Both the position numbers and the translations under genes were made by a program. Of a DNA stretch of 64,000 nucleotides, positions 52,309 to 61,516 are shown piece after piece. The stretch comes from Chryseobacterium gregarium DSM 19109 (GTDB lineage Bacteria > Bacteroidota > Bacteroidia > Flavobacteriales > Weeksellaceae). The first letter of the stretch is position 1; each line of letters begins with the position of its first letter. The stretch is from positions 62,001 to 126,000 of the forward strand of contig NZ_AUMU01000007.1 of the NCBI RefSeq assembly GCF_000430845.1. The letters run 5' to 3'. The notes beneath the pieces are model-generated. The model did not search any database. It was not told the origin of the DNA and saw only the letters and a list, made by a program, of their open reading frames with translations.

Positions 52309-53775
52309 TTATTTAGTTTCTATATCTACAATCTTTCTCCCGGTTTCTCCGAAGTATTGATTGATGACAGCTTCATAAACGGTATATCCATTTTCAACAT
52401 TAGTGAAAATCAGCAGTCCCTGTTTCGTCTTTGGCAACAGAAAAGCAATGGTGTTGACGCCTTTATCAGAACCGCCGTGTGAAAGAGCAATCTCATTGTT
52501 TCCAAGGTCATATATTTCAAAGCCGAGCCCGAAATATTTATCCTGTTTGATTTTAACCTGCCTGGTTTTTACAGCTTCAAAAACGGCTGGTGACAGCAGG
52601 TCGTTATTCATTACAGCCGCTAAAAAATTACCGTAATCTTCTACAGAGGTGATAAGATCATCTGCTGCATTTGCTGTTTTATTCTTTACCGTTTCGTAAG
52701 GCTTCCTGTTTTTATCATAACCTGTAACTATTCTCTCCGAATCTTTTTTCTCACTCCAGACATAGCTGGTGTCATTCATATTCAGAGGCCGGAAAATAAG
52801 TTCTTTGGCCAACTGTTCCAGACTTTTATGAAATTTATTTTCGATTGCTTTCCGCAGGTATTCAAAGCCCTCTCCTGAATATTGGTATCGGGTTCCCGGA
52901 TCAGATTCAAAACTTAACTTGTTATCTTTACGCTGCCATCTCCAGTTTGGGAAACCGGTCTGATGGCTTAAAACCAACCGTGTCATTAATTTTTTATGCC
53001 TTGGATCTTTTGCAATATCCGGATCGGTCCAGTAATGGTAAAGCGGCTCATCAAGATTCCATTTTCCCAGGCTTACCAGGTGTAAAGCAATCATTGCAGT
53101 TATTGGTTTGGTCAAAGACGCAACATTAAAAAGGCTGTTATAAGGCGCTGTTTTTTTGCCGTCAAGAGTTCCGTATACTTTGATCTGGGTCAGCTTTCCA
53201 TCTTCAATAACGCCTAAACCTAAAGTCGGGATCTTATTATCTTTCATCAGCTGCTCCAGATTATCCGTTATTTTTGCTTTACCGGGCTCATGATGATCAT
53301 AACTAAGAACCTCACTCATTATCCAGTTTCCCTCTTTTTTTATCCAGACTGTGGTGAATTTGGCCTGGCCACCTAACAGATCTTCTTTATTCTTTTCACG
53401 GATATAAAACTGATGTTCCCCGGACTGTATCGCACCATACAAATCCCCGTTATTATACAGAGGAAAAACCTCCAGGCTGTTTTCTATCACTTTACGGATA
53501 GGCTTTTGGTTGGGATTTGAACATATATTCTGCTTTGTCCTTTCCAAAAACGTTTTTTTGTCCTGAAAGCCGCCTTTGTCATGGTAAAATTTAAGATCTC
53601 CGGCTACTGATTTTTCCAGATACAACATATCACAGTTATTGAACCCGCGTTCAAAAAAGAGGCTGTCCTGCTTTTTAAGTTCTAAAAACAGCGGTGATTT
53701 TTTATCAATCTGGGCCTGCAGGCTTCCGATGAACATGAAGAAAATAAGAATGCCGGAGCGAAAACATTTTGTCAT
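52309..53775 (-). CDS. Serine hydrolase (class C beta-lactamase fold) with N-terminal NTF2-like domain
   Basis: The 488-residue exported protein (signal MTKCFRSGILIFFMFIGSLQ) has an N-terminal DUF4440/NTF2-like domain (GFNNCDMLYLEKSVAGDLKF... WIKKEGNWIMSEVLSYDHH, about residues 40-160). The beta-lactamase/penicillin-binding fold follows: catalytic SLTK in FNVASLTKPITAM near residue 222, a YSGEGFEYL segment near residue 296 and a late HGGSDKG box near residue 435. The role may be esterase or D-aminopeptidase-like; no antibiotic-resistance claim is justified. Confidence 0.88.
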   Translation of the reverse strand: MTKCFRSGILIFFMFIGSLQAQIDKKSPLFLELKKQDSLFFERGFNNCDMLYLEKSVAGDLKFYHDKGGFQDKKTFLERTKQNICSNPNQKPIRKVIENSLEVFPLYNNGDLYGAIQSGEHQFYIREKNKEDLLGGQAKFTTVWIKKEGNWIMSEVLSYDHHEPGKAKITDNLEQLMKDNKIPTLGLGVIEDGKLTQIKVYGTLDGKKTAPYNSLFNVASLTKPITAMIALHLVSLGKWNLDEPLYHYWTDPDIAKDPRHKKLMTRLVLSHQTGFPNWRWQRKDNKLSFESDPGTRYQYSGEGFEYLRKAIENKFHKSLEQLAKELIFRPLNMNDTSYVWSEKKDSERIVTGYDKNRKPYETVKNKTANAADDLITSVEDYGNFLAAVMNNDLLSPAVFEAVKTRQVKIKQDKYFGLGFEIYDLGNNEIALSHGGSDKGVNTIAFLLPKTKQGLLIFTNVENGYTVYEAVINQYFGETGRKIVDIETK

Positions 53776-53859
53776 TTATTTTTTTTGACAAAGATTCGGA
53801 ATTATTTGATTTTAGCTAAAAAAACAACCCGACAAAGACCCGACAATTACCTGTCAGGA

Positions 53860-54432
53860 TCATATCATATTGAAATTCAGTTTATAAAAAAGCTTCTGCC
53901 TTTTATCAATTTCATACGCATTTCTCAGGATTATATACAGATTGGCCAGTGCCAGAAGAATCATGGTAATCAAAACAGATCCTGAACCGAGTTTCATAAG
54001 AGCGACAATCATAAATATAACCGGTGCTATAACCGCTGAAAATATCTGGAGAGAAATAATCTGTTTGACCATTGAAGATTTCTGTTTTGTGAACAGCATG
54101 ATCAACAACGGCAAAAGGAAATTAGCAATCGGGAACCATGCAAAAGGAATCGAGGAAAGATTAATTATTTTGACCAGGCTGTAATGTACAGTCTCTGTTT
54201 CTTCCTGTATTAAGACAGGTTGTTCATCTGTAACTTCTTCTTCATGAACCTCCGGAGATAATACATCTTTTTCATGAACACCAAGACCTGAAGCCAAGGC
54301 TTTCAATGTATATCCTTTGGGCGTTATTCCGCTTTCAATCCTTTGGATCGTCCTGACGGAAAGTCCTGACTTTTCGGCCAGTTCTTCCTGAGTGAGGTTC
54401 TGCTCTTCCCTGATTCTTCTTAATTCTGACAT
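53860..54432 (-). CDS. XRE-family regulator with membrane domain
   Basis: The 190-residue protein is read from the ATG at 54430-54432 (MSELRRIREEQN). It has an N-terminal helix-turn-helix of the lambda-repressor type (NLTQEELAEKSGLSVRTIQRIESGITPKGYTL) and then about three membrane helices of DUF4870-like type (ISSIPFAWFPIANFLLPLLI, VIAPVIFMIVALM, MILLALANLYIIL). It would bind DNA while anchored in the inner membrane. It is a single gene divergent from nothing obvious; its ligand is unknown. Confidence 0.85.
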   Translation of the reverse strand: MSELRRIREEQNLTQEELAEKSGLSVRTIQRIESGITPKGYTLKALASGLGVHEKDVLSPEVHEEEVTDEQPVLIQEETETVHYSLVKIINLSSIPFAWFPIANFLLPLLIMLFTKQKSSMVKQIISLQIFSAVIAPVIFMIVALMKLGSGSVLITMILLALANLYIILRNAYEIDKRQKLFYKLNFNMI

Positions 54433-54538
54433 GGGTAAAAATAACAGACGCAATTTACAGATTTAAATGCTAAATGTTTACCTTAAAAACTGAAGAAATT
54501 ATTGTTTCCATTCCAGACTTTATAAACTTTGCCTGAAG

Positions 54539-55489
54539 CTATAAAATCAATTTATCAAGATCCAGCAGCAGATAATTAATGTTCTGATTGATGGTTCGGG
54601 TTGCCGACTGCATCTGGTTCAGCATAGCCGCCCTGTTGTGCAGGTCATCGGAACGGTAATATCCGCCGTCACTGAAAATAACGGAATGGTCTGCTGCGTT
54701 CTGATCATCATCAAACTGATAATGCAGCCATCTCTGTTTCATACTGCTGATAATGGAATGCTTTTCCTTATTAGAAAATTTTTTCTCCGTGTACATGTAC
54801 CAGATAAAAGGCGGGAAATTAGGGGATTCCAGTCTTTCTTTCCAGATGTCCCTCAACAAGTTCCTCTGGTGAATGAATTCCACTTTTTTTCCTTTCGGAT
54901 TGAAGGTGGCCAGACCGAATCCAGCGCCCAGCGCACCGCCGCCGATGTCAATCGCACTGCTCCACGCATCATCCTTCACAATCCCGCCTGCGATGGATGC
55001 GGCAGCTCCTGTAATAATGGAATATAAAATCAATTTATTGTTCCGGGAATCATTGAGGTTATCCACATAATGTCCGATTTGCGCGACCCGTTCCCCTTCA
55101 CAGTCAAATTCTGCAGCTACCGCATCCAGTTCCGTTAAAGCAATGGTTATTTTGCTGTTGATTTTACTTTTGAGCTGTAAAACCTTTACCTGGGAAGCCA
55201 GGGAAGTATCTTTTTTAAGCTCCATGATCTCATGAACCTCATCCAGATTGTCCAATGCATTTAAAATCAGGATGCTCTGATCAGAAAAATTTACCGTCAG
55301 TTCATGGTTGGCCGCAATAATGGAATCTGAATTGTAAGAGGGTATTTTATCTGAATAATTATATTTAAAGGGTGCTTTGCAGTAACTGTCTCTTAAAGTC
55401 AGGATATTCTGCCTGATGGCCTGGTTTTTTCTGGAAATACAGGAAGTCAGCATAAAGAAAGCCGTTAAAAGGCAAATCAGCTTTTTCAT
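54539..55489 (-). CDS. Hypothetical lipoprotein
   Basis: I do not recognise this 316-residue protein. The ATG at 55487-55489 gives a lipoprotein signal (MKKLICLLTAFFMLTSC); the longer frame to 55537 is unlikely. Helical segments follow (LDNLDEVHEIMELKKDTSLASQVKVL), then a glycine/alanine-rich stretch (IITGAAASIAGGIVKDDAWS, then GGGALGAGFGL, near residues 160-195) that could be a membrane or oligomer segment. The C-terminus is helical. Confidence 0.65.
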   Translation of the reverse strand: MKKLICLLTAFFMLTSCISRKNQAIRQNILTLRDSYCKAPFKYNYSDKIPSYNSDSIIAANHELTVNFSDQSILILNALDNLDEVHEIMELKKDTSLASQVKVLQLKSKINSKITIALTELDAVAAEFDCEGERVAQIGHYVDNLNDSRNNKLILYSIITGAAASIAGGIVKDDAWSSAIDIGGGALGAGFGLATFNPKGKKVEFIHQRNLLRDIWKERLESPNFPPFIWYMYTEKKFSNKEKHSIISSMKQRWLHYQFDDDQNAADHSVIFSDGGYYRSDDLHNRAAMLNQMQSATRTINQNINYLLLDLDKLIL

Positions 55490-55651
55490 TTCATTGTATT
55501 TTATCAAGTCATCATACAGTTTTCGCCGTATTATCATTACACGCTTCAGACTTACTAAAAGTCTGACGGGTTTCGATTACGACAAACCATGTTCAACTTT
55601 GATCACTTCGTTGTTTCTAATTAATCTCATGACTAAAATACGGAAATAAAA

Positions 55652-55678
55652 AAATTTACCCGGAATCCAGGTAAATTT
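55652..55678 (-). terminator. Terminator after the FKBP gene
   Basis: The stem AAATTTACC/GGTAAATTT (nine base pairs) is followed on the minus strand by a T run; it lies just downstream of the FKBP stop. Confidence 0.65.
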
Positions 55679-55699
55679 TAAGCTATTTTTAAGGTCAGG

Positions 55700-56134
55700 T
55701 TACTTAATCTCCAGCAATTCCACTTCAAAAACAAGCGTGCTGTTCGGTCCGATTTCTTTACTGATCTGTTGGTCTCCATACGCTAAATGCGGAGGGATAA
55801 TCAGTCTCCATTTGCTTCCTGCTGGCATCAGCTGTAAAGCTTCCGTCCATCCTTTAATCACTTTATTTAAAGGGAATGAAGCCGGAGTTCCTCTTTTTAC
55901 GGAACTGTCGAAAACTTTTCCGGAAATCGTGGTTCCGTGGTAATGGCATTTTACGGTAGACCTCGGGCCCGGCTTTTCGCCGTCTCCTTCTTTGATGATC
56001 TCATACTGCAGGCCGCTCGGCAACTGAACTACCGTTTCGCGCTTGCCATATTCTTCCATATACTCTTTACCGTCATTCAGGTTCTTTTCTGCCTGCTCTT
56101 TTTTACGTTTAAATAACATATCTGCTACGCCCAT
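55700..56134 (-). CDS. Cytoplasmic FKBP-type peptidyl-prolyl isomerase
   Basis: The 144-residue protein lacks a signal peptide and has the FKBP domain: LPSGLQYEIIKEGDGEKPGP near residue 40, VKCHYHGTTISGKVFDSS, VIKGWTEALQLMPAGSKWRL and PPHLAYG...NSTLVFEVELLEI at the end. Active-site residues (Tyr in CHYHG, Phe-Asp in VFDSS, Trp in VIKGW) are present, so it should be an active isomerase. Confidence 0.93.
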   Translation of the reverse strand: MGVADMLFKRKKEQAEKNLNDGKEYMEEYGKRETVVQLPSGLQYEIIKEGDGEKPGPRSTVKCHYHGTTISGKVFDSSVKRGTPASFPLNKVIKGWTEALQLMPAGSKWRLIIPPHLAYGDQQISKEIGPNSTLVFEVELLEIK

Positions 56135-56360
56135 AATTGATATTTTTTACAAATATAGTATTTTTAAGGCTGGAAGATAAAGATTGGAAAATGAAAGCTG
56201 TCCATTACAATTCTATTTCAATCTTATAAAACACTTATTTTCAGGCTTCTAAATTCCTTTCTTTTAATATTAACCTTCAGTCATTAAAAGTTCAAATATC
56301 TTTAATACTCTATTAACACCGTTTTAAAAACTTGGCGTTATAATTGGACTTAAAAACTAA

Positions 56361-57359
56361 ATGCCAGATCCATTAAAATATAACAAAGAATACGATAAGC
56401 TGACTGCAGACGAAGAGCAACTTCTTGAAATCAATAAAAAGAGCATTTCAGATTTCGTTGAACAGTCACCAACCACCAGTGATGTCCATTATGCCACCCG
56501 GAATGCGCATGCAAAGACCTATGCGGTTGTAAAAGGTGAATTTTTAATCGCTGAAAATATTCCTGAAAGATTCCAGCCGTTTTTTGATCAGGAAAAATAT
56601 GACCTGACAATCAGGTTTTCCAATGCCCACCTTAAGGTTACGCGTGGGAAAAAAGATATTCCTGCCTATGGCTTTGCGGTTAAGATAAAAGACAGTAAAG
56701 GTACACTTATCGCCAATTACCCTTTGGTAAATTTTCCTTTATTCCCGATTAATTCCGTGAGTACTTTTTTAAAACTGTTTACTTCTGTGAATCAGTTCTT
56801 TGTCAAGAAATGGAGCTCTTTTTCGTTAATGCTTCAGATTATTAGAGTAATCCCTTCCACCTTTACCGGCTCCTTTGTGAAGAATATGATAAAACTCTGG
56901 AACAAAAGGAATGATTTCATCTTATCATTTGATTTTCATTCCGTTGGCGTATACCGCCTGGGCGACCATATGATGAAGATTAAACTGAAACCCCAGTCTG
57001 TCGACCGGCATTTCGGGAAAAAATTAAAAATAAAGGATGCCGTTGAAAATTATTTAACCGATCACAACTTTACCGCTGATGTTTTGGTCCAGATCTGTTA
57101 CGATTTAAAGAACCAGCCTGTTAACCAGCTGAACGTAGAATGGAAAAAGTCGCCCTTCATCAAAATCGGGGAAGTGAAAATCGATAAAAACGCTCTGCTG
57201 GATGCTCAATCCTGTGATAATGAAATGCTGTCATTCAATCCTTTTGAAAACAAAGTTTTCTTTCAGCCGGTAGGGAAAATCCAGAAGCTGAGGGATGAAG
57301 CGTATAAAGTTTCAATACAGACCCGGCGTAAGATGAACAAGCTGCTGAAATACCAATAG
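56361..57359 (+). CDS. Catalase-like (heme) protein, short form
   Basis: The 332-residue protein has the catalase-family fold in reduced form: HATRNAHAKTYAVVKGEFLI near residue 45 (the distal His region), TIRFSNAHLKVTRGKKDIPAYGFAVKI near residue 78 and VGVYRLGDHMMKIKLKPQ near residue 195. NEMLSFNPFENKVFFQPVG near residue 290 is close to the LSFNPW...HRPLG end of catalase-related peroxidases. Whether it disproportionates peroxide or does peroxidase chemistry is unclear. It is a single gene, convergent with terC. Confidence 0.82.
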   Translation: MPDPLKYNKEYDKLTADEEQLLEINKKSISDFVEQSPTTSDVHYATRNAHAKTYAVVKGEFLIAENIPERFQPFFDQEKYDLTIRFSNAHLKVTRGKKDIPAYGFAVKIKDSKGTLIANYPLVNFPLFPINSVSTFLKLFTSVNQFFVKKWSSFSLMLQIIRVIPSTFTGSFVKNMIKLWNKRNDFILSFDFHSVGVYRLGDHMMKIKLKPQSVDRHFGKKLKIKDAVENYLTDHNFTADVLVQICYDLKNQPVNQLNVEWKKSPFIKIGEVKIDKNALLDAQSCDNEMLSFNPFENKVFFQPVGKIQKLRDEAYKVSIQTRRKMNKLLKYQ

Positions 57360-57438
57360 TAAATACTAAGCCTGCTTTACGAACTGTAATTATTCAGGAA
57401 GTGCATTGTTTATTTAATCAATTCAGGCATACATAAAA

Positions 57439-57465
57439 AAAGGCTTTACTTATCGTAAAGCCTTT
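57439..57465. terminator. Bidirectional terminator between the catalase-like gene and terC
   Basis: A perfect 11-base-pair stem (AAAGGCTTTAC/GTAAAGCCTTT, loop TTATC) sits between the two convergent genes, with A on the left and T on the right. Confidence 0.8.
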
Positions 57466-57475
57466 CTATTTAATT

Positions 57476-58522
57476 TTATTGTCCGATTTCTTCTTTTTCT
57501 TCATCATCTTTTTTATCAGGGAAAATCACTGATAACAGAACGGAGATGACCAATACTCCACCTACGATTCCCAATGAAACAGGAGACGAAATATGAAACC
57601 ACGGTGCAATGAGCATCTTGATACCGATAAAGGTCAGGATCACCGCCAGCCCGTAAGGCAGTTTGCTGAACATATGAATAAAGTTCGCCAGCAGGAAGTA
57701 CAGAGATCTTAATCCTAAAATCGCAAAAATATTGGACGTATATAGGATAAACGGATCATTGGAGATGGCAAAGATCGCAGGGATGGAGTCCACTGCAAAA
57801 AGGACATCCGTAAATTCAATAACCGCAACCACCACTAAAAGCGGCGTGGCCATTTTGATACCGTTCTGAACGGTAAAGAATTTATCCCCTACGTAATTAT
57901 CGGAAACCTTCCAGAATCTTTTAATCAGTCTTGCCCCTGCGGTATTGCTGTAATCTTCATCATCACCATCGTCACCGCCACCCCAGGATTTAATTCCGGC
58001 ATAGACCAGGAACAGGCCAAACAGGGCCATCACAACATTAATCTTCACCGGATGCCCGAAAATATTCATTTCAGGAAGGTAGGTCAGATTAATCAGGCCG
58101 ACTCCCGCAAAGATGAATACCGCCCTGAAAATCAGGGCCCCGATAATACCCCAGAACAGCACTTTGTGGTGAAGGTATTTCGGGACTTTAAAGAACCCGA
58201 AAACCAATATGAATACAAATAAATTATCCACTGAAAGCGCTTTTTCAATCCAGTATGCTGCCTGATACTGGGTAAATTTCTCTACCGCCAGTGCATGGCT
58301 TCCGGGACCTATATCTGAATTATAAACCCAATAGACCACTCCGGAAAAAGCCATAGACAGCGAGATCCAGACAATTGACCAGATAGTCGCTTCCTTGGAG
58401 GAAACCTCATGACTCTTTTTATTGAAAACCCCTAAGTCAAGGAGCAACATGATAACCACGGTTACCGCAAATCCCCAGACCAGACCGGGATGAAGATCTA
58501 AAATACTTTGATGTGTGTCCAC
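57476..58522 (-). CDS. TerC-family integral membrane protein
   Basis: The 348-residue membrane protein begins with GTG at 58520-58522 (an in-frame stop lies just upstream). About eight helices are visible. Conserved TerC acids occur in KALSVDNLFVFILVF near residue 92 and FTDVLFAVDSIPAIFAIS near residue 240. A cytoplasmic loop rich in Asp (GGGDDGDDEDYS) is near residue 180. Bacterial TerC/Alx proteins export manganese or support exported-protein metalation. It is the last gene of the Ter operon, 162 bases after the second TerD. Confidence 0.92.
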   Translation of the reverse strand: MDTHQSILDLHPGLVWGFAVTVVIMLLLDLGVFNKKSHEVSSKEATIWSIVWISLSMAFSGVVYWVYNSDIGPGSHALAVEKFTQYQAAYWIEKALSVDNLFVFILVFGFFKVPKYLHHKVLFWGIIGALIFRAVFIFAGVGLINLTYLPEMNIFGHPVKINVVMALFGLFLVYAGIKSWGGGDDGDDEDYSNTAGARLIKRFWKVSDNYVGDKFFTVQNGIKMATPLLVVVAVIEFTDVLFAVDSIPAIFAISNDPFILYTSNIFAILGLRSLYFLLANFIHMFSKLPYGLAVILTFIGIKMLIAPWFHISSPVSLGIVGGVLVISVLLSVIFPDKKDDEEKEEIGQ

Positions 58523-58684
58523 TTTCTAATGTGCTTATGATACGATAAAAGCAATAGCTGTACAACAGACAGTTATTGCTGAATTTAATATTTAAATTTT
58601 ATCAATAGTAAAAACCGGATTAAGCCTGTTGATTAATATGCTTACCTCTGTTTATACTGATAAAATATTTAACCGTTTCTATGT

Positions 58685-59296
58685 TTACAAATACTTCTGC
58701 TTTACAGTTTCAATGGTCTCCTCCAGTTTCCTGTCTTTTGTAGGATCTCCGACCGCATTGAACTTCCATTCTCCGTTTCTTTTGTAGAATACCCCCATGA
58801 CCATCGCCACATGACCCTTGAAAGAGGCATCATTGGCAATATCATACTTGGCGAACACTTCCCTCACATTGGTAGGCGTTCCTTCATAAATCCTGATCGA
58901 AGCAAAAGGAATGGTTCCGAAATCCTGCCCTTTGTAGCTGTTTAAAACCAGGGCAACATGTTCAACATTGGAATCCAGATTGCTGAAATCTACGGTGATT
59001 ACTTCATTGTCAAGCCCGTCATCCCCGTTCACGTCACCTGTCAGGTCATCCCCGCTGTGTTTTACAGATCCGTTTTTTGATTTCAGGTTACCGAAGTAGA
59101 TCACTTCCGTAGCATTTTTATTTGAATCATATAAAATACAGCTTCCGTCAAGATCCACAGCTTCTTTTGATGTTCCGCCGAAGAAGCTTTTTTTCTCTAT
59201 TGCTCCCCAGTTGATTCCTACACAGGCCTGCGTAAGTGCCGTTCCGTTTTCTTTTGTCAGGTTAATTCTCTGACCTTTCTGTAAGTTAATCGCCAT
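58685..59296 (-). CDS. TerD-family calcium-binding stress protein (second copy)
   Basis: The 203-residue protein has the TerD beta-sandwich signature: MAINLQKGQRINLTKENG start, VGINWGAIEKKSFFGG, VDLDGSCILYDSN and HSGDDLTGDVNGDDGLDNEVITVD, with the Asp cluster that binds calcium. It differs from the first TerD by an FFGG insertion. It shares its first ten residues almost exactly with that TerD, suggesting duplication. It follows the unknown 315-residue gene by 82 bases. Confidence 0.92.
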   Translation of the reverse strand: MAINLQKGQRINLTKENGTALTQACVGINWGAIEKKSFFGGTSKEAVDLDGSCILYDSNKNATEVIYFGNLKSKNGSVKHSGDDLTGDVNGDDGLDNEVITVDFSNLDSNVEHVALVLNSYKGQDFGTIPFASIRIYEGTPTNVREVFAKYDIANDASFKGHVAMVMGVFYKRNGEWKFNAVGDPTKDRKLEETIETVKQKYL

Positions 59297-59378
59297 ATTT
59301 TGATGTTTAGTGTTATTATTTCCTGCAAAACCGCTACCTAATATTTTACGGTTTTACTGTTTTGTTTGGGTTTCATTA

Positions 59379-60326
59379 TTAATTATTAAGATTTAAATTC
59401 AGCATCGCACGAAGGATATTGGTTTCTTCATTAATGTCGAATATCTTGCTCATGATGTCTACATTTTCCAGATTTCTCAGATAATCCTGCAAGACGGTAA
59501 TTACCTGGTCCGGCAGTACTTTCTTTCTTTCGCTGATGGTTTCCTCAAGCTTCTCATTTTTACTTCTCAGCTGATGGACAAGGGTCTGCTGGTTTGATTC
59601 ATTGGGCATCATATCCAGTTTTTCCAGTTTTTTAGGATCAATCAGATACATTTTCCTGCCTTCAATGTCAAAGATAAAATAATCATCAGTCTGAAATAAC
59701 TTGAACAGTTCATACTCATTCCCCGAAATATTGTACCCGCAGACAAAACGGACTTTAAAGTTCTGGATATTAAGCCTTCCCAATAATTTCCTTTCCACCT
59801 GATAGTCGAGGTACTGATATGCAGGAAATGATCCCGACTTCAGCAATTCTTCATCCACCCCGGTCTTGTAGAATTCAGCTGCATATTTTTTATAGAAATA
59901 CAGCACATTTTCCCAATTCAGCCGGAACTTGTCTTCCGTAAGGTCTTTATACAGGCTTTTTAACTGATTGGAAAATATACCGCTGTACATTCTCCGTTCC
60001 GTTTCAAAACCATCGGCCTGTTTTTCTTCAAAACCTGAAATATATTTGTTGTTGACATCAATTTCATTGATGACCGCCAGCATGTCATTTTCCTTCTGTC
60101 TTTTGATTTTCGTCAGAAGCTCAATAAGGCTGTCGGTATACTGAAGGTGGAACAATTCAAGCTTACTGTAATCAAGGGCTTTATTCTCCTGAAAAAGATG
60201 ATGGATAACATCGGTTTTAATGTAGATCGATATTATATTAGCATTTTCAAAAAAATTGGCAAGAAGTTTAAGTTTCGTTAATCTTCTTTTACTTTGGGAC
60301 AGTATGTTTACAGCTTCATCATCCAC
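59379..60326 (-). CDS. Unknown protein of the Ter operon
   Basis: I do not recognise this 315-residue protein. It begins with GTG (60324-60326), because TAA lies in frame four codons upstream and no ATG follows soon. The N-terminal 130 residues are helical (QSKRRLTKLKLLANFF, LHQLQYTDSLIELLTKIK-type segments). A central compact region (RFVCGYNISGNEYELFKLF, YFIFDIEGRKMYLIDPKK) is followed by a C-terminal coiled coil (HQLRSKNEKLEETISERKK). It starts 15 bases after telA, so it is surely co-transcribed. A partner or adaptor of TelA is the likeliest role; this is inference from position only. Confidence 0.75.
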   Translation of the reverse strand: MDDEAVNILSQSKRRLTKLKLLANFFENANIISIYIKTDVIHHLFQENKALDYSKLELFHLQYTDSLIELLTKIKRQKENDMLAVINEIDVNNKYISGFEEKQADGFETERRMYSGIFSNQLKSLYKDLTEDKFRLNWENVLYFYKKYAAEFYKTGVDEELLKSGSFPAYQYLDYQVERKLLGRLNIQNFKVRFVCGYNISGNEYELFKLFQTDDYFIFDIEGRKMYLIDPKKLEKLDMMPNESNQQTLVHQLRSKNEKLEETISERKKVLPDQVITVLQDYLRNLENVDIMSKIFDINEETNILRAMLNLNLNN

Positions 60327-60341
60327 CTTTTCAGGGTATTA

Positions 60342-61511
60342 TTATCCTCTTACGTTTGCTTTCAGTTCGTGTTCCAGCGTCATCAGATCCTGATCCAGCT
60401 TTCTTCTGCCTTCCGCTCCCTGCTTCTGGATCTGTTTTACCTCATTTAAGGTACTGATCAGTTTGGAAGTGGTTTCTCTTAACGTCTCCACGGAAACGAC
60501 CGTCTGTTCATTGGCTCTGGCCACATTGATCGAATTCTGGCCCAGACGCTCGGCATTCTTCTTTAAGATCTCTTCAGTGGTGGCAGAAACTTTCTGCTGG
60601 ATTTCAATGCTCTGCTGCTGCCTGTACATGGCAACGGCTAGCGAAAGCTGGTTCTTCCAGAGCGGCAGCGTGGTCGTTAAGATGGTCTGCGCTTTTTCAG
60701 CAATGGAAACGTTATTGTTCTGCACCAGCCTGATCTGCGGAAGCGACTGCATCATGATCAGACGGACCACTTTAAGGTCTGCCAGCCTGCGGTCCAGCCT
60801 TGCGATAAAATCCCTTTTGTCTGCAATCTCATAATCCTGGTAATTCTGCGGGGCGGCCTCCATGGTCGCAAGCTCGGCGGCTGCTTTTTCCATTCTCAGG
60901 TTTCCGGCAATCACCAGTCCTTCGATCTGTTTGATCGCATTGACATTGCTTTCAAAAATTGTCTGCAGTACTGCGTTGTCTTTTGTAGAAGTGATGATTC
61001 CCGCATTTACTTTATAGGCAATCTGGTCGATATTGTTGACGATCTTGTCATATTTTGCAAATAAATTCTCCACCTGCGTTATCAGTGTTTTCATGAACGG
61101 CAGCTTGCTTAAAAAGCTTTTGAATTTATTCTGGTTGAGTTCTTCAACATCCACGTAATTAAGCTCAACCAATAAATTATTGATCAGCTCTCCCACTTCT
61201 CCGGAATTGGAACGTCTTACATTCCCTAAGAAACTGTCACTCTGGTTAGAGAGTGTCCTCTGAAGATCGGCTCCGAAGTTGACGATTGATCCCGGATTGG
61301 TTTCATCGATGGAATCGGCAAGAACTTCATATTTTTTGCGTTCTTCTACCTGCAGCTGAGCCAGGTTAACGTTGCCGTCCCTGTCTACGACTACCGGTGC
61401 CGCTCCCTGAGATGCTGCCGGTGCAGGCTGTTGCTGTGGTGCAGGTTCAAAGGTTTTAAGCGGTTCAATCGACTGAAGCGGGTCTATAGGTTGGTTGGGT
61501 TGATTATCCAT
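60342..61511 (-). CDS. telA: TelA-family toxic-anion resistance protein
   Basis: The 389-residue cytoplasmic protein has a Pro/Gln/Ala-rich leader (about residues 1-45) and the TelA/KlaA helical fold: ILADSIDETNPGSIVNFGADLQ near residue 62, FLSKLPFMKTLITQVENLFAKYD near residue 140, MEAAPQNYQDYEIADKRDFIARLDRRLADL near residue 220, and QSLPQIRLVQNNNVSIAEKAQTIL. TelA proteins occur with TerD-type proteins in stress and metal-response operons; the exact biochemistry is not settled. It starts five bases after the TerD gene. Confidence 0.92.
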   Translation of the reverse strand: MDNQPNQPIDPLQSIEPLKTFEPAPQQQPAPAASQGAAPVVVDRDGNVNLAQLQVEERKKYEVLADSIDETNPGSIVNFGADLQRTLSNQSDSFLGNVRRSNSGEVGELINNLLVELNYVDVEELNQNKFKSFLSKLPFMKTLITQVENLFAKYDKIVNNIDQIAYKVNAGIITSTKDNAVLQTIFESNVNAIKQIEGLVIAGNLRMEKAAAELATMEAAPQNYQDYEIADKRDFIARLDRRLADLKVVRLIMMQSLPQIRLVQNNNVSIAEKAQTILTTTLPLWKNQLSLAVAMYRQQQSIEIQQKVSATTEEILKKNAERLGQNSINVARANEQTVVSVETLRETTSKLISTLNEVKQIQKQGAEGRRKLDQDLMTLEHELKANVRG

Positions 61512-61516
61512 AGTGA

